From: Brucella pituitosa
GTDB lineage: Bacteria; Pseudomonadota; Alphaproteobacteria; Rhizobiales; Rhizobiaceae
Assembly (NCBI RefSeq): GCF_003049685.1
Contig: NZ_PYSY02000001.1
Span: forward strand, 1,426,001 to 1,490,000
Reading direction: 5' to 3'
DNA: 64,000 nt
Part shown: one piece after another, positions 44,516 through 57,511 of the stretch
How the letters are laid out: the number at the start of each line of letters is the position of its first letter
How positions within the stretch are numbered: the stretch's first letter is position 1
Notes under the pieces: generated by a model
What the model saw: the letters and a program-made list of their open reading frames with translations, nothing else
Told to the model about the DNA's origin: nothing
Databases searched by the model: none
Translations under genes and position numbers: made by a program

Positions 44516-45049
44516 TTACTTCTTCTTGCCTTCTTTGCGGACGATCTTCTCGCCAGCATACTTGACGCCCTTGCCCTTGTAAGGCTCGGGGCCGCGATAT
44601 TCACGGATCTCAGCCGCGACCTGACCGACCTGCTGCTTGTCGATACCAGTGACGACGATTTCCGTCGGCTTTGGCACGGCAACAGTGATGCCAGCAGGTA
44701 CGTCATAGATTACTTCGTGAGAGAAGCCGAGAGAAAGCTGGACATTCTTGCCCTGCATAGCAGCACGATAACCAACGCCGCTAATCTCAAGCTTCTTTTC
44801 AAAGCCCTTTTCAACGCCTTCGAAGATGTTAACGATCATCGAACGCGACATGCCCCACTTGGAGCGAGCTTCTTTGGACTGATCACGAGGATCGACGCTT
44901 ACAGCGCCGTCTTCGAGCTTAACCAGTACTTCATCGTGCACGACGAAAGACAATTCGCCCTTCGCGCCCTTAGCCTTGACGATCTGCCCATCAACACTGG
45001 CGGTCACGCCCGCCGGGACCGGCACGGGTTTTTTACCGATACGAGACAT
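44516..45049 (-). CDS. rplF: 50S ribosomal protein L6
   Basis: 177 residues, two repeated domains. [35 protein letters not shown] opens domain 1, and the conserved domain-2 end reads [31 protein letters not shown]. It lies at the base of the L7/L12 stalk near the sarcin-ricin loop. Confidence 0.98.
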   Translation of the reverse strand: MSRIGKKPVPVPAGVTASVDGQIVKAKGAKGELSFVVHDEVLVKLEDGAVSVDPRDQSKEARSKWGMSRSMIVNIFEGVEKGFEKKLEISGVGYRAAMQGKNVQLSLGFSHEVIYDVPAGITVAVPKPTEIVVTGIDKQQVGQVAAEIREYRGPEPYKGKGVKYAGEKIVRKEGKKK

Positions 45050-45087
45050 TTTTATACCTGTCTTTTATCTGTTCGCTGTCAGCCGCA

Positions 45088-45486
45088 TCAGAAGATGCGG
45101 CAGAGCAGCTCACCACCAACGTTTTGTTCACGAGCTTCATGATCAGCCATCACACCCTTAGGGGTGGACAGGATCGAGATGCCAAGACCATTCGCAACCT
45201 GCGGGATCGACTTGACCGACACGTAAACGCGACGGCCAGGCTTCGAAACGCGGGTCAGTTCACGAATGACTGGAACGCCTTCATAATACTTCAGTTCGAT
45301 TTCGATCTCGGCTTTGCCGTTCACGAATTCACTCTGCGTGTATCCGCGAATGTAACCTTCAGACTGAAGAACATCCAGAACGCGAGCGCGGAGCTTCGAA
45401 GCCGGGGTCGAAACCTTGGTCTTCTTGCGGCCTACTGCATTGCGAATACGGGTCAGCATATCGCCGATAGGATCTGACACAGACAT
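45088..45486 (-). CDS. rpsH: 30S ribosomal protein S8
   Basis: 132 residues. [42 protein letters not shown] and the RNA-binding end [36 protein letters not shown] are complete. In E. coli S8 represses the spc operon at the rplE start; whether that site exists here is not evident. Confidence 0.98.
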   Translation of the reverse strand: MSVSDPIGDMLTRIRNAVGRKKTKVSTPASKLRARVLDVLQSEGYIRGYTQSEFVNGKAEIEIELKYYEGVPVIRELTRVSKPGRRVYVSVKSIPQVANGLGISILSTPKGVMADHEAREQNVGGELLCRIF

Positions 45487-45496
45487 ATGCTACTCC

Positions 45497-45802
45497 TTAC
45501 CAGCTCGACTTAACTATGCCTGGAATCTGTCCAAGCGAACCCAACTGGCGAAGCGCAATACGCGACATCTTCAGTTTACGGTAATAACCACGCGGACGAC
45601 CCGAAACTTCGCAACGATTGCGAATACGGACCTTAGCGGAATTGCGCGGTAGTTCGGCGAGCTGGATAGTAGCGCGGAAACGCTCATCCAGCGGAAGGCT
45701 CTGATCCATTACGATCGCCTTCAGACGTGCACGCTTGTCAGCATGACGCTTAACCAACTTTTCGCGGCGCTTATTGTTTTCGACTGCGCTAGTCTTGGCC
45801 AT
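45497..45802 (-). CDS. rpsN: 30S ribosomal protein S14 (zinc-free type)
   Basis: 101 residues, with [77 protein letters not shown]. Only one cysteine is present, so this is the long C-minus form without the CXXC zinc ribbons. It sits 10 bases ahead of rpsH. Confidence 0.98.
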   Translation of the reverse strand: MAKTSAVENNKRREKLVKRHADKRARLKAIVMDQSLPLDERFRATIQLAELPRNSAKVRIRNRCEVSGRPRGYYRKLKMSRIALRQLGSLGQIPGIVKSSW

Positions 45803-45828
45803 ATTATTATACCTCGCTACGCTTGCCG

Positions 45829-46386
45829 TTACTGCCGGAATGGGAAGTTGAAGGCGCGCAGAAGAGCGCGGGCTTCATCATCCGTCTTAGCGGTCGTGCA
45901 AACGATGATGTCCATGCCCCAGATCTGATCAACTTTATCGTAGTTGATTTCTGGAAACACGATGTGTTCCTTAACACCCATGGCAAAGTTGCCACGACCG
46001 TCAAAGCTCTTCGGATTCAGACCGCGGAAATCTCGAACGCGCGGAAGCGCGATCGTGATCAGACGATCAAGAAATTCGTACATACGATCTGAACGAAGAG
46101 TGACCTTCGTACCGATTGGCATGTCTTCGCGCAACTTAAAAGTTGCGATCGAATTACGGGCGCGAGTAATGACAGGCTTCTGACCGGCAATCAAGGCCAG
46201 ATCTGCTGCAGCAACGGTTGGCTTCTTAGAGTCGCCAGTTGCTTCGCCTACACCCATATTCAGGACAACTTTGGTGATGCGTGGAATCTGCATCTCGTTG
46301 TCGTACTTGAATTCTTCAAGAAGAGCTTTACGGATCGTGTCCTGATAAATCTTCTTGAAGCGTGGAAGTGCCTTAGCTTCAGCCAT
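45829..46386 (-). CDS. rplE: 50S ribosomal protein L5
   Basis: 185 residues. [47 protein letters not shown] and [54 protein letters not shown] are diagnostic. It binds 5S rRNA and touches P-site tRNA. Its ATG shares one base with the rplX stop (TGATG). Confidence 0.98.
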   Translation of the reverse strand: MAEAKALPRFKKIYQDTIRKALLEEFKYDNEMQIPRITKVVLNMGVGEATGDSKKPTVAAADLALIAGQKPVITRARNSIATFKLREDMPIGTKVTLRSDRMYEFLDRLITIALPRVRDFRGLNPKSFDGRGNFAMGVKEHIVFPEINYDKVDQIWGMDIIVCTTAKTDDEARALLRAFNFPFRQ

Positions 46387-46691
46387 CAGATCACCGCTCC
46401 CGAACGCTTTGCAACGCGAACCTTCTTGCCGTCCTCGATACGGAAACCAACGCGAGTTGGCTTGCCATCTTTAGGATCAGCAACAGCCAGGTTAGACAAA
46501 TGGATCGGCGCCTCTTTCGAGATGATGCCGGCTTCCTGAGTCTGTGTCTGGCGCTGGTGACGCTTTACAACATTAATGCCACGAACGAGCGCTTTGTCGT
46601 CCTTTGGCATAACCTGAAGAACTTCGCCCTTACGGCCCTTGTCCTTACCGGACAGCACGACAACGCTGTCGCCTTTGCGAATCTTTTGCAT
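46386..46691 (-). CDS. rplX: 50S ribosomal protein L24
   Basis: 101 residues. [96 protein letters not shown] covers the KOW domain and tail. It starts 23S rRNA assembly. Its stop overlaps the rplE start by one base, so the two are coupled. Confidence 0.98.
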   Translation of the reverse strand: MQKIRKGDSVVVLSGKDKGRKGEVLQVMPKDDKALVRGINVVKRHQRQTQTQEAGIISKEAPIHLSNLAVADPKDGKPTRVGFRIEDGKKVRVAKRSGAVI

Positions 46692-46703
46692 CGTCTTGCT
46701 TCC

Positions 46704-47072
46704 TTACAGAACTTCCGGAGCCAGCGAGATGATCTTCATGTGGCTCTTAGCGCGGAGTTCGCGCGGAACCGGTCCGAAGATACGCGTGCCGATAGGCTCT
46801 TTCTTGTTATCGATGAGAACAGCTGCGTTGTTATCAAAACGAATAACACTGCCGTCTGCGCGACGGATGTCCTTGGCAGTCCGTACGACTACCGCCTTCA
46901 TCACGTCACCTTTTTTGACGCGGCCGCGCGGAATAGCTTCCTTGATCGACACCACAATGATGTCGCCCACGGAAGCGTAACGCCGCTTGGAACCGCCCAG
47001 CACCTTGATGCACATGACACGACGTGCGCCGGAGTTATCCGCCACGTCGAGGTTTGTTTGCATCTGAATCAT
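46704..47072 (-). CDS. rplN: 50S ribosomal protein L14
   Basis: 122 residues: [87 protein letters not shown], the full beta-barrel. It forms bridges with 16S rRNA and is first in the spc group after rpsQ. Confidence 0.98.
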   Translation of the reverse strand: MIQMQTNLDVADNSGARRVMCIKVLGGSKRRYASVGDIIVVSIKEAIPRGRVKKGDVMKAVVVRTAKDIRRADGSVIRFDNNAAVLIDNKKEPIGTRIFGPVPRELRAKSHMKIISLAPEVL

Positions 47073-47140
47073 GACTGGCCGCCTTCTTTTCCTTCAGCTG
47101 GTTAAGGGCTCCTGCCCTACCTAAGCTGCGTGTTTGTAAT

Positions 47141-47383
47141 TTAGCCCGCTGTTACGTTCGAGAGAACGACCCAGCGTTTGTCCTTCGAAATTGGCTTGGA
47201 TTCTTCAATAGAAACCTGATCGCCAATCTTGAACTGGTTGTTTTCGTCATGCGCCTTGTATTTCTTAGACTGACGAATGGTCTTCTGGAGGAGCGGGTGC
47301 GAATAGCGACGCTCAACCTTAACCACAACAGTCTTATCATTCTTGTCGCTGACGACAACGCCCTGCAGAACGCGTTTAGGCAT
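47141..47383 (-). CDS. rpsQ: 30S ribosomal protein S17
   Basis: 80 residues: [74 protein letters not shown], an OB fold. It is an early 16S rRNA binder. It is 12 bases after rpmC and 68 bases before rplN. Confidence 0.98.
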   Translation of the reverse strand: MPKRVLQGVVVSDKNDKTVVVKVERRYSHPLLQKTIRQSKKYKAHDENNQFKIGDQVSIEESKPISKDKRWVVLSNVTAG

Positions 47384-47395
47384 TATACTTGTTCC

Positions 47396-47596
47396 TTATG
47401 CCTTGCTTTCGGCCGCCTTCTGGCGGGCGATGGTCTTGATACGCGCAATGTCGCGACGAACTTGCTTCACGCGCGCGGTTTTTTCGAGCTGGCCGGTTGC
47501 CTTCTGGAAACGCAGATTAAACTGCTCTTTCTTCAGTGCGCCCAACTCATCGTTGATCTGATCGAGGCTTTTCGCCCGAACGTCTGCGGCTTTCAT
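47396..47596 (-). CDS. rpmC: 50S ribosomal protein L29
   Basis: 66 residues: [66 protein letters not shown], the two-helix hairpin near the exit tunnel. Normal length and start. Confidence 0.98.
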   Translation of the reverse strand: MKAADVRAKSLDQINDELGALKKEQFNLRFQKATGQLEKTARVKQVRRDIARIKTIARQKAAESKA

Positions 47597-47607
47597 GACT
47601 GCCTCTC

Positions 47608-48021
47608 TTACTCTGCGATGCGCTGAATGAAGCGCGTCTTGACCGACAACTTTGCAGCGCCGAGTCTTAAGGCTTCGCGTGCCACATCTTCGGGTACGCC
47701 GTCAAGCTCAAACATTATACGACCTGGTGCAACTCGGGCTGCCCAGTAGTCAACTGAACCCTTACCTTTACCCATACGGACTTCGGTAGGCTTCGATGTT
47801 ACTGGCAGATCCGGGAAGATCCGGATCCATACACGACCCGCACGTTTCATGTGACGGGTGATCGCGCGGCGAGCCGCTTCGATCTGTCGTGCTGTGACGC
47901 GGTCAGGCTCTACTGCCTTCAAACCGAATGCACCGAAATTAAGATCCGTACCGCCCTTCGAGTTGCCGTGGATACGGCCCTTGAACTGCTTACGGAACTT
48001 GGTGCGCTTTGGCTGCATCAT
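47608..48021 (-). CDS. rplP: 50S ribosomal protein L16
   Basis: 137 residues: [109 protein letters not shown]. It lies at the A-site finger. The Arg near position 81 that can be hydroxylated in some bacteria (RMGKGKG context) is present. The two adjacent Met codons at the start are equally possible. Confidence 0.98.
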   Translation of the reverse strand: MMQPKRTKFRKQFKGRIHGNSKGGTDLNFGAFGLKAVEPDRVTARQIEAARRAITRHMKRAGRVWIRIFPDLPVTSKPTEVRMGKGKGSVDYWAARVAPGRIMFELDGVPEDVAREALRLGAAKLSVKTRFIQRIAE

Positions 48022-48059
48022 TGTTCTCTACTCCAATTTTCTCGCCCGCGGCCCGCTTT

Positions 48060-48770
48060 TTAAGCGTTTTCGCGGCGGCGGTTCTGCTGGGAACCCTGAT
48101 TGTCACCCTCAACAGCACGACGTTCAGAAGCCATTGGGTCGTGCTCAAGGATCTCGCCCTTGAATACCCAAACCTTCACGCCGCAGATGCCGTAAGCTGT
48201 CTGCGCTTCTGCCGTACCGTAGTCGATATCGGCACGCAGCGTGTGAAGCGGAACGCGACCTTCGCGATACCATTCCATACGTGCGATTTCAGCGCCGCCA
48301 AGACGACCGGAGCAGTTGATACGGATACCTTCGGCACCAAGACGCATTGCCGACTGAACGGCACGCTTCATGGCGCGACGGAATGCCACACGGCGTTCGA
48401 GCTGCTGAGCGATCGACTGAGCGATCAGCGTAGCATCGACTTCCGGCTTACGAACTTCAACGATGTTGAGGGACGTATCGGAATTCGTCATCTCGGAAAG
48501 CTTCTTGCGGAGCTTTTCGATGTCTGCACCCTTCTTGCCGATGATGATACCCGGACGAGCCGAGTGGATCGTCACGCGGCACTTCTTGTGCGGACGCTCG
48601 ATTACGATCTTGGAGATCGCAGCCTGCTTGAGTTCGCTCTTAAGATACTCGCGGATCTTAACGTCTTCATGCAGCAGCTTGCCGTACTCACCGGTATTCG
48701 CGTACCAACGCGAATCCCATGTGCGGTTGATGCCGAGACGAAAACCGATCGGATTAATCTTCTGGCCCAT
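48060..48770 (-). CDS. rpsC: 30S ribosomal protein S3
   Basis: 236 residues. KH domain ([37 protein letters not shown]) and C-terminal domain ([68 protein letters not shown]; the sequence reads [12 protein letters not shown]). It has a short charged tail ([11 protein letters not shown]). It forms the mRNA entry helicase with S4 and S5. Its start shares a base with the rplV stop. Confidence 0.98.
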   Translation of the reverse strand: MGQKINPIGFRLGINRTWDSRWYANTGEYGKLLHEDVKIREYLKSELKQAAISKIVIERPHKKCRVTIHSARPGIIIGKKGADIEKLRKKLSEMTNSDTSLNIVEVRKPEVDATLIAQSIAQQLERRVAFRRAMKRAVQSAMRLGAEGIRINCSGRLGGAEIARMEWYREGRVPLHTLRADIDYGTAEAQTAYGICGVKVWVFKGEILEHDPMASERRAVEGDNQGSQQNRRRENA

Positions 48771-49159
48771 TATGCGGCCTCCCCTTTTTCCGCAACTTCG
48801 CGGACAACAATGGTGAGATGCGAAAACGGCTTTTCGATGCGGCTTGCCTTACCACGTCCACGAACGTGGAAACGCTTCATGACAATTGACTTGCCGACAT
48901 AAGCTTCAGCAACGATCAGCGCGTCAACATCGAGATCATGATTGTTCTCTGCGTTGGCGATAGCCGATTCGAGCGTCTTTTTCACTGTTTCAGCGATCCG
49001 CTTGCGCGAGAAAGTGAGATCAGCAAGTGCCGCATTTACTTTCTTGCCGCGGATAAGTGCCGCGACAAGATTAAGCTTCTGCGGGCTGACGCGAAGCGTA
49101 CGGGCGACGGCTTTCGCCTCGTTATCCTTAAGCTGGCGGGGAGCCTTGGCCTTGCCCAT
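48770..49159 (-). CDS. rplV: 50S ribosomal protein L22
   Basis: 129 residues. [103 protein letters not shown] is complete, including the hairpin tip [12 protein letters not shown] that lines the exit tunnel and governs macrolide passage. Confidence 0.98.
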   Translation of the reverse strand: MGKAKAPRQLKDNEAKAVARTLRVSPQKLNLVAALIRGKKVNAALADLTFSRKRIAETVKKTLESAIANAENNHDLDVDALIVAEAYVGKSIVMKRFHVRGRGKASRIEKPFSHLTIVVREVAEKGEAA

Positions 49160-49162
49160 CTG

Positions 49163-49441
49163 TTACTTCCTCTTTGACTTCTTGTCCGCGCCGTGACCGT
49201 AATAGGTACGTGTCGGCGCGAATTCACCGAACTTATGTCCAACCATTTCTTCGGAGATCGATACCGGAACATGCTTGTTGCCGTTATACACACCGAAGGT
49301 CAGGCCAACGAACTGCGGCAAGATAGTGGAGCGACGGCTCCACATCTTGATGACTTCACTACGACCGCCCTCGCGTACCTTCTCAGCTTTCTTGAGAAGA
49401 TAGCCATCGACGAACGGACCTTTCCAAACTGAACGAGCCAC
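49163..49441 (-). CDS. rpsS: 30S ribosomal protein S19
   Basis: 92 residues: [92 protein letters not shown]. It is in the 30S head beside S13. Gap of only three bases to rplV. Confidence 0.98.
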   Translation of the reverse strand: MARSVWKGPFVDGYLLKKAEKVREGGRSEVIKMWSRRSTILPQFVGLTFGVYNGNKHVPVSISEEMVGHKFGEFAPTRTYYGHGADKKSKRK

Positions 49442-49456
49442 TTCAGACTACCTCTC

Positions 49457-50290
49457 TTACTTCTTGCGCTGATGACGCGAACGCATGATGAACTTATCGG
49501 TCGCCTTGTTCGAACGGGTCTTTTTACCCTTCGTAGGCTTGCCCCAAGGCGTGACCGGATGACGACCACCAGAAGTGCGGCCTTCACCACCACCATGCGG
49601 GTGGTCAACTGGGTTCATAGCAACACCGCGAACGTGAGGACGCTTGCCGCGCCAGACCGAACGACCGGCCTTACCGTCATTGATGTTGCTGTGCTCTGGG
49701 TTGGACACTGCGCCAACCGTAGCCATGCATGCACCGGAAACCAGACGCTGTTCGCCGGAGTTCAGACGCAGGATAGCCATACCCTGGTCACGACCAACGA
49801 GCTGTGCGTATGCACCAGCCGAACGAGCAATCTGACCGCCCTTGCCTGGCTTCATCTCCACGTTGTGGATGATGGTGCCAACTGGCATGGACGAAAGCGG
49901 CATTGCGTTACCTGGCTTAACGTCGACGGACTGGCCAGAAATGACCTTGTCGCCGGCTGCCAGACGCTGCGGAGCCAGAATGTAGCTCAGCTCGCCGTCT
50001 TCGTAGCGGATCAGCGCGATAAACGCGGTGCGGTTTGGATCGTATTCCAGACGTTCAACCGTTGCGACAACGTCATGCTTGCGACGCTTGAAGTCGATGA
50101 AACGGTAAGAACGCTTATGACCGCCGCCCTGAAAGCGAACAGTGATACGACCGGTGTTGTTACGGCCACCCTTCTTGGACAGACCTTCGGTCAATGACTT
50201 GACCGGCTTGCCCTTGTAGAGTTCCGAACGGTCCACGATGACCAGCTGACGCTGGCCTGGCGTGGTCGGATTAAAGTGCTTGAGTGCCAT
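49457..50290 (-). CDS. rplB: 50S ribosomal protein L2
   Basis: 277 residues. [66 protein letters not shown], then [23 protein letters not shown], and the catalytic-site end [40 protein letters not shown] with the conserved His in [13 protein letters not shown]. It is needed for peptidyl transfer and subunit joining. Confidence 0.98.
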   Translation of the reverse strand: MALKHFNPTTPGQRQLVIVDRSELYKGKPVKSLTEGLSKKGGRNNTGRITVRFQGGGHKRSYRFIDFKRRKHDVVATVERLEYDPNRTAFIALIRYEDGELSYILAPQRLAAGDKVISGQSVDVKPGNAMPLSSMPVGTIIHNVEMKPGKGGQIARSAGAYAQLVGRDQGMAILRLNSGEQRLVSGACMATVGAVSNPEHSNINDGKAGRSVWRGKRPHVRGVAMNPVDHPHGGGEGRTSGGRHPVTPWGKPTKGKKTRSNKATDKFIMRSRHQRKK

Positions 50291-50310
50291 TGTCTTTACT
50301 CCATGGCCTC

Positions 50311-50604
50311 TCAGAGACCTGTCGAAACGTCGATGCTCTGACCTTCAGCCAAAGTAACGATCGCTTTCTTGACATCGCTCTGGCGCCCGACAATGCCGCG
50401 GAACCGCTTCACCTTGCCTTTGCGCACAGTGGTGTTAACGGCCTTTACCTTGACGCCGAAGAGCGCCTCGATTGCAGCCTTGATTTCCGGCTTCGTCGCC
50501 TTGCGAGCTACGTTGAAGACAACCTGGTTATGTTCGGAAACAAGGGTCGACTTCTCGGTAATGACTGGGCTGACGATCACGTCGTAGTGGCGAAGATCGG
50601 TCAT
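50311..50604 (-). CDS. rplW: 50S ribosomal protein L23
   Basis: 97 residues: [95 protein letters not shown]. It docks trigger factor and SRP at the tunnel exit. Its ATG overlaps the rplD stop by four bases. Confidence 0.98.
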   Translation of the reverse strand: MTDLRHYDVIVSPVITEKSTLVSEHNQVVFNVARKATKPEIKAAIEALFGVKVKAVNTTVRKGKVKRFRGIVGRQSDVKKAIVTLAEGQSIDVSTGL

Positions 50605-51221
50605 TTAAAACGCTCCTCGAGTGCTTCGACAGCTGCCTTGGAAAGCACGAGCTTGCCACGACGCAGAATGTCGTAAACATTGATGCCCTGCACTGGCAGA
50701 ACGTCGATGTTTGGAATATTCGAAGCAGCGCGCTGGAAGTTCACGTCGAGCTCTGCACCACCGATGAGGAGTGCATTTTCGAGACCGAGCTTTGCGAACT
50801 GCGAAACAAGCTGCTTTGTCTTGGCTTCAGAGGCAGCCAGATCATCGATGATGATCAGGTCAGATGCCTTTGCTTTAGCCGACAGAGCGTGACGCAAGCC
50901 GAGAGCGCGAACCTTCTTTGGCAGATCATGATCATGCGTACGGACAACTGGTCCGTGAGCCTGACCACCGCCGCGGAACTGAGGTGCACGAGCCGAATGG
51001 TGACGAGCGCGACCCGTACCCTTCTGCTTGTACATCTTCGAACCGGTGCGGCTGATGTCGCTGCGGCCCTTGGCATCATGAGAGCCCTGCTGGCGGCGAG
51101 CCAGCTGCCAGCGCACGACGCGCTGAAGAATGTCGTCGCGTGGGTCAAGGCCGAAGATATCTTCGTTCAGCTTGACCTTGCCGGCATCCTTGCCTTCAAG
51201 AGTTGTAATTGTGAGATCCAT
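50601..51221 (-). CDS. rplD: 50S ribosomal protein L4
   Basis: 206 residues. [81 protein letters not shown] holds the extended tunnel loop. In E. coli L4 represses the S10 operon; no equivalent leader is obvious here. It overlaps rplC by one base and rplW by four. Confidence 0.98.
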   Translation of the reverse strand: MDLTITTLEGKDAGKVKLNEDIFGLDPRDDILQRVVRWQLARRQQGSHDAKGRSDISRTGSKMYKQKGTGRARHHSARAPQFRGGGQAHGPVVRTHDHDLPKKVRALGLRHALSAKAKASDLIIIDDLAASEAKTKQLVSQFAKLGLENALLIGGAELDVNFQRAASNIPNIDVLPVQGINVYDILRRGKLVLSKAAVEALEERFK

Positions 51222-51958
51222 TATTCGGCTCCCTCAGTCGCTGCAGTTTCAGAAACTACAGCAGCTTCTACCTTGGCCTGTGCTGCTTGGCGCAGACCAG
51301 CTGGCTTGGGAGCATTTTCTGGAAGCGAAACCTTAACGGCGTCGCGAACATAGATCCATGCACCCTTCGAACCAGGAACCGCACCGCGAACAAGAATAAG
51401 GCCGCGATCGAGGTCGGTAGAAACGACTTCGATATTCTGCGTGGTTACACGGGTCTGCCCCATGTGACCGGCCATCTTCTTGCCCTTGAATACTTTACCT
51501 GGATCCTGACGCTGACCGGTCGAGCCGTGAGCGCGGTGGGTAACTGAGTTACCGTGCGAAGCACGATGACCAGCAAAGTTATGACGCTTCATTACACCGG
51601 CAAAGCCTTTACCGATCGAAGTACCCGTCACATCAACCTTCTGGCCGGCGACGAAATGTTCGGCAGTGATTTCCACGCCGACTTCGAGCAGATTTTCAGG
51701 CGAAACGCGGAATTCCGCAACTTTTGCCTTAGGCTCAACCTCAGCCTTCGCGAAGTGACCGCGCAGAGCCTTGGTTGTGTTCTTTACCTTGGCAAGTCCA
51801 ACGCCAAGCTGAACAGCCGTGTAACCATTCTTTTCAACTGTACGCTGAGCTACCACGTGGCAGTCTTCCATGCGGAGAACTGTCACTGGTACATGTTCGC
51901 CGGCGTCGTTATAGACGCGGGTCATGCCCAGCTTTTGTGCAATAACACCTGAACGCAT
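51221..51958 (-). CDS. rplC: 50S ribosomal protein L3
   Basis: 245 residues. [40 protein letters not shown] at the start; the conserved loop [50 protein letters not shown], containing the Gln that PrmB methylates ([11 protein letters not shown]), is intact. It has a rhizobial Ala/Glu tail. ATG at 51958 fits the family; the codons before it do not. Confidence 0.98.
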   Translation of the reverse strand: MRSGVIAQKLGMTRVYNDAGEHVPVTVLRMEDCHVVAQRTVEKNGYTAVQLGVGLAKVKNTTKALRGHFAKAEVEPKAKVAEFRVSPENLLEVGVEITAEHFVAGQKVDVTGTSIGKGFAGVMKRHNFAGHRASHGNSVTHRAHGSTGQRQDPGKVFKGKKMAGHMGQTRVTTQNIEVVSTDLDRGLILVRGAVPGSKGAWIYVRDAVKVSLPENAPKPAGLRQAAQAKVEAAVVSETAATEGAE

Positions 51959-51987
51959 CGGGTTCGTTCCTTCCGTCCTCAAGCCGA

Positions 51988-52296
51988 TTAAAGCTTGATC
52001 TCGACATCAACACCGGCGGACAGATCAAGCTTCATCAGCGCATCAACTGTCTGCGGGGTTGGGTCAACGATATCGAGAAGACGCTTGTGCGTGCGCATCT
52101 CGAACTGTTCGCGGCTCTTCTTATCGATGTGCGGCGACCGGTTTACTGTGAACTTTTCGATCCGCGTTGGAAGTGGGATCGGTCCGCGCACGTTGGCACC
52201 GGTACGCTTGGCAGTCGACACGATTTCCCGCGTCGAAGCGTCAAGGATCCGATGATCAAACGCCTTAAGGCGAATGCGGATGTTTTGACCGTTCAT
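51988..52296 (-). CDS. rpsJ: 30S ribosomal protein S10 (NusE)
   Basis: 102 residues: [102 protein letters not shown]. It is both a 30S head protein and the NusB partner in antitermination. It starts the S10 part of the run, 58 bases after tuf. Confidence 0.98.
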   Translation of the reverse strand: MNGQNIRIRLKAFDHRILDASTREIVSTAKRTGANVRGPIPLPTRIEKFTVNRSPHIDKKSREQFEMRTHKRLLDIVDPTPQTVDALMKLDLSAGVDVEIKL

Positions 52297-52317
52297 TTGA
52301 TCTGTTCCTTGTTACGC

Positions 52318-52341
52318 GGGACGCCTCCGAGGAGACGCCCC
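52318..52341. other. Intercistronic hairpin between tuf and rpsJ
   Basis: GGGACGCCTCC (52318-52328) and GGAGACGCCCC (52331-52341) can pair over 11 positions with two G-U pairs on the RNA of the minus strand. No T-tract follows. It may separate EF-Tu mRNA from the S10 group by processing. Confidence 0.5.
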
Positions 52342-52354
52342 TGCACAAATCTAA

Positions 52355-53530
52355 TTACTCGATGATCGAAGCGACGATGCCTGCACCGACGGTGCGGCCA
52401 CCTTCACGGATAGCGAAGCGGAGCTTCTCTTCCATTGCGATCGGGACGATCAGCGTAACGTCAACGGTAACGTTGTCGCCAGGCATAACCATTTCCGTGC
52501 CTTCTGGCAGGGTAACAACACCGGTCACGTCAGTCGTACGGAAGTAGAACTGTGGACGGTAGTTAGTGAAGAATGGCGTATGACGGCCACCTTCGTCCTT
52601 GGTCAGAATGTATGCTTCTGCCTTGAACTTGGTGTGTGGCTTAACCGAACCTGGCTTGCAGAGAACCTGACCACGTTCAACGTCGTCACGGCCTACACCG
52701 CGAACCAGTGCGCCGATGTTGTCGCCAGCCTGGCCCTGATCGAGCAGCTTGCGGAACATTTCAACGCCGGTAACAGTCGTCTTGCCAGTGGCCTTGATGC
52801 CAACGATTTCGACTTCTTCGCCAACCTTGACGATACCGCGCTCAACACGACCGGTAACAACAGTACCACGACCCGAGATCGAGAACACGTCTTCGATTGG
52901 CATCAGGAATGGCTGGTCGATCGGACGTTCTGGCGTTGGGATATAATCGTCAACAGCAGACATCAGGTTGCGGATTGCGTCTTCGCCGAGTTCCTTCGAA
53001 GAATCTTCCAGAGCAGCAAGAGCCGAACCCTTGATGATTGGAACTTCGTCGCCTGGGAAGTCGTACTTCGAAAGCAGTTCGCGAACTTCGAGTTCTACGA
53101 GTTCGAGAAGTTCAGCATCGTCAACCTGATCGCACTTGTTCAGGAACACGACGATCGCAGGAACGCCAACCTGACGAGCGAGCAGGATGTGCTCACGGGT
53201 CTGTGGCATCGGGCCGTCAGCTGCCGAAACAACCAGGATCGCGCCGTCCATCTGTGCAGCACCGGTGATCATGTTCTTAACATAGTCAGCGTGGCCTGGG
53301 CAGTCGACGTGTGCATAGTGACGAGCTGCAGTTTCATATTCAACGTGTGCCGTCGAAATGGTGATACCGCGAGCGCGTTCTTCCGGTGCAGCATCGATCT
53401 GGTCGTATGCCTTGAACTCACCGAAGAACTTCGTGATTGCTGCTGTCAGCGACGTCTTGCCATGGTCAACGTGACCAATCGTGCCGATGTTTACGTGGGG
53501 CTTATTGCGTTCAAACTTGCTCTTTGCCAT
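52355..53530 (-). CDS. tuf: Translation elongation factor Tu
   Basis: 391 residues. G1 [11 protein letters not shown]2 [17 protein letters not shown]3 [10 protein letters not shown]4 NKCDQVDD, G5 GSAL. Domains 2 and 3 complete, ending [17 protein letters not shown]. It brings aminoacyl-tRNA to the ribosome. Only one copy lies in the window; many relatives carry a second tuf elsewhere. AGGAGAG precedes the ATG. Confidence 0.98.
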   Translation of the reverse strand: MAKSKFERNKPHVNIGTIGHVDHGKTSLTAAITKFFGEFKAYDQIDAAPEERARGITISTAHVEYETAARHYAHVDCPGHADYVKNMITGAAQMDGAILVVSAADGPMPQTREHILLARQVGVPAIVVFLNKCDQVDDAELLELVELEVRELLSKYDFPGDEVPIIKGSALAALEDSSKELGEDAIRNLMSAVDDYIPTPERPIDQPFLMPIEDVFSISGRGTVVTGRVERGIVKVGEEVEIVGIKATGKTTVTGVEMFRKLLDQGQAGDNIGALVRGVGRDDVERGQVLCKPGSVKPHTKFKAEAYILTKDEGGRHTPFFTNYRPQFYFRTTDVTGVVTLPEGTEMVMPGDNVTVDVTLIVPIAMEEKLRFAIREGGRTVGAGIVASIIE

Positions 53531-53588
53531 CTGAGCTCTCCTAAAATCTAGCCTGCTCAGGCTTTTTACTGTTTGGCGTAATCAGAAA

Positions 53589-55673
<2,085 letters not shown>

Positions 55674-55702
55674 GTTTTTGCTCTTTGAATAGGGTTCGAC
55701 GA

Positions 55703-56173
55703 TTACCAGCGGTAATGCGAGAATGCGCGGTTGGCTTCAGCCATGCGGTGCGTGTCTTCACGCTTCTTCACAGCAGAACCACGGTTGTTTGCAGCATCAA
55801 GCAATTCACCGGAAAGACGATCAATCATCGTGGTTTCATTACGACCACGAGCTGCATTGATCAGCCAACGAATGGCAAGCGCCTGGCGGCGTTCTGAACG
55901 CACATCGACCGGAACCTGGTAGGTTGCACCACCAACGCGGCGCGAACGGACTTCAACGTGCGGAGCAACATTGTCGAGCGCCTGATGGAACAGCGCGACC
56001 GGCTCTGACTTCGCCTTGGCTTCGATCGCCGAAAGCGCACCGTAAACGATGCTTTCTGCAACCGACTTCTTGCCATGAAGCATAACTGCATTCATGAACT
56101 TTGTGATCACGAGATCGCCGAACTTTGGATCCGGATTAATCTCGCGCTTCTCTGCTTTATGGCGTCTGGACAT
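55703..56173 (-). CDS. rpsG: 30S ribosomal protein S7
   Basis: 156 residues: [156 protein letters not shown]. It organises the 30S head. In E. coli it represses the str operon. Confidence 0.98.
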   Translation of the reverse strand: MSRRHKAEKREINPDPKFGDLVITKFMNAVMLHGKKSVAESIVYGALSAIEAKAKSEPVALFHQALDNVAPHVEVRSRRVGGATYQVPVDVRSERRQALAIRWLINAARGRNETTMIDRLSGELLDAANNRGSAVKKREDTHRMAEANRAFSHYRW

Positions 56174-56241
56174 TTCGTCTCAACTTTCAATTACATCGGG
56201 CTCAACTCGCCATTCTGGCGGCCGGTATCCCCGGAAAATTC

Positions 56242-56613
56242 TTACTTAGGACGCTTCGCACCGTACTTCGAACGACGCTGCTTGCGGTTCTTAACACCCT
56301 GGGTATCGAGAACGCCGCGGATGATGTGGTAACGCACACCCGGCAAATCCTTGACGCGGCCGCCGCGGATCATAACCACGGAGTGCTCCTGAAGGTTGTG
56401 ACCTTCACCTGGGATGTAACCGATGACTTCAAAGCCATTGGTCAGACGAATCTTGGCAACCTTACGGAGAGCCGAGTTCGGCTTCTTAGGGGTTGTCGTA
56501 TAAACGCGGGTGCAAACGCCGCGCTTCTGTGGGTTTGCCTGCAGAGCAGGAACCTTATTACGCTTTACCGGCGCAGTGCGCGGCTTGCGGATCAACTGGT
56601 TTACGGTAGGCAT
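56242..56613 (-). CDS. rpsL: 30S ribosomal protein S12
   Basis: 123 residues from [12 protein letters not shown]; the longer frame to 56703 is not conserved. It monitors codon-anticodon pairing. Lys 43 (in TPKKPNS), Lys 88 and Pro 91 (in [12 protein letters not shown]) are the wild-type residues, so no classical streptomycin-resistance change is present. First gene of the long minus-strand translation run. GAGGAAG lies before the ATG. Confidence 0.98.
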   Translation of the reverse strand: MPTVNQLIRKPRTAPVKRNKVPALQANPQKRGVCTRVYTTTPKKPNSALRKVAKIRLTNGFEVIGYIPGEGHNLQEHSVVMIRGGRVKDLPGVRYHIIRGVLDTQGVKNRKQRRSKYGAKRPK

Positions 56614-57091
56614 TGAACCTTCCTCTATAAAAAATCTCGTATCAGCGCCCCATGAGGGCCGTTTCACCGGAGTGCTCATGCACAAATTCGGGACCAGCCA
56701 CACTGTATGTGGCCACCCCGAACAAAAGCAGAGGAAGCAAAAGCTTCATGCGAACGGCAAGTTGCATTTCGATCGTAAAACGAACCCTGTTTGAGGCGAA
56801 CTTCAGAGCGCGTCGCCCCGAAACAGCCAGCCTCACATCGGCTCAGATGGGCTGCTGATACGTGTTTGGAGGCGTTTCGTCAAGGGCAGGACATTAAGTT
56901 TCTTCACCAAAAGGCCGTAGAGCCGCGTTTTGGTGCCAGCCGGACAGGTTATTGCGCCGTATTCGACGTCAATTCGCGATTATTTCGCAGACAAAACTGT
57001 CATTTTTGTGTGCCAGCATAGCGCCGGACCCGAACAGCCGCTATTGAAGCACATCCGAGTCGAAACACAACAGAATATTAAGGGATTCTCA
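56614..57091. other. rpsL leader and divergent promoter region
   Basis: A 478-bp gap between rpsL (minus) and the acidic-protein gene (plus). It must hold the promoter of the whole str-S10-spc run. TTGACG at about 56966-56971 on the minus strand is a possible -35; no clear -10 follows. It also contains a 35-codon minus-strand frame with a clean signal peptide (56642-56749). No leader structure of a known ribosomal autoregulation type could be recognised. Confidence 0.4.
56642..56749 (-). CDS. Possible 35-aa exported peptide in the rpsL leader
   Basis: Frame [19 protein letters not shown] then [16 protein letters not shown] and TGA, 28 bases upstream of rpsL. The first 19 residues look like a perfect signal peptide (Lys, Leu core, AVAG-type end as SVAG). 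It lacks a convincing Shine-Dalgarno, and an in-frame ATG seven codons up has none either. It could be a leader-coded peptide, a chance ORF, or a gene remnant. Confidence 0.3.
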   Translation of the reverse strand: MKLLLPLLLFGVATYSVAGPEFVHEHSGETALMGR

Positions 57092-57403
57092 ATGTCATCC
57101 ACTACCCCGATTGCAGATAACGATTCGCCAATCGTTCACCTGGTCATTGCCGACGTCTGGAACGAAGGCGAAGAGGAATCTGTAGAAGTACACATTCTGC
57201 TGAAATCCGATGAAGACGAAGATCTCGTTCAGACCGTCCTCGCGATCCTGGCGGAAGAAGGTTATCACGAAGCTGAGTTGATCGAGATGGGCACAATCAC
57301 CGAAGAACCAGAAGAAGAACCTCACAAGAGTGCATGGCACACCGCCCTCACCGGTGAAGTAGCGCTGATCGAATTCGAAGGCGATGACGAGGAAGAAGAA
57401 TAA
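57092..57403 (+). CDS. Acidic conserved hypothetical protein (103 aa)
   Basis: Not recognised. Start at 57092 chosen because AAGGGA lies nearby and the residues upstream look random. The product is extremely acidic: VWNEGEEESVEVHILLKSDEDEDLVQTVLAILAEEGYHEAELIEMGTITEEPEEEPHKSAWHTALTGEVALIEFEGDDEEEE. Predicted fold is alternating strands and helices (IVHLVIADV, DLVQTVLAILAEEGYHEAELIEMG). It is the only plus-strand gene between the ribosomal and polymerase operons and has its own terminator. A link to translation or transcription is possible by position only. Confidence 0.8.
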   Translation: MSSTTPIADNDSPIVHLVIADVWNEGEEESVEVHILLKSDEDEDLVQTVLAILAEEGYHEAELIEMGTITEEPEEEPHKSAWHTALTGEVALIEFEGDDEEEE

Positions 57404-57461
57404 GTTTGGCTGAAATCACGCAGCCTGACCCAGGATTGGGTTCAAGGTTTTGCGCTAAGAT

Positions 57462-57490
57462 AAAGGGCGGTTTCTGACCGCCCTTTTTTT
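57462..57490 (+). terminator. Rho-independent terminator of the acidic protein gene
   Basis: AAAGGGCGG (57462-57470) and CCGCCCTTT (57478-57486), loop TTTCTGA, followed by more T to 57490. Confidence 0.93.
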
Positions 57491-57511
57491 CACAATCAAA
57501 AAGCCACAAAC

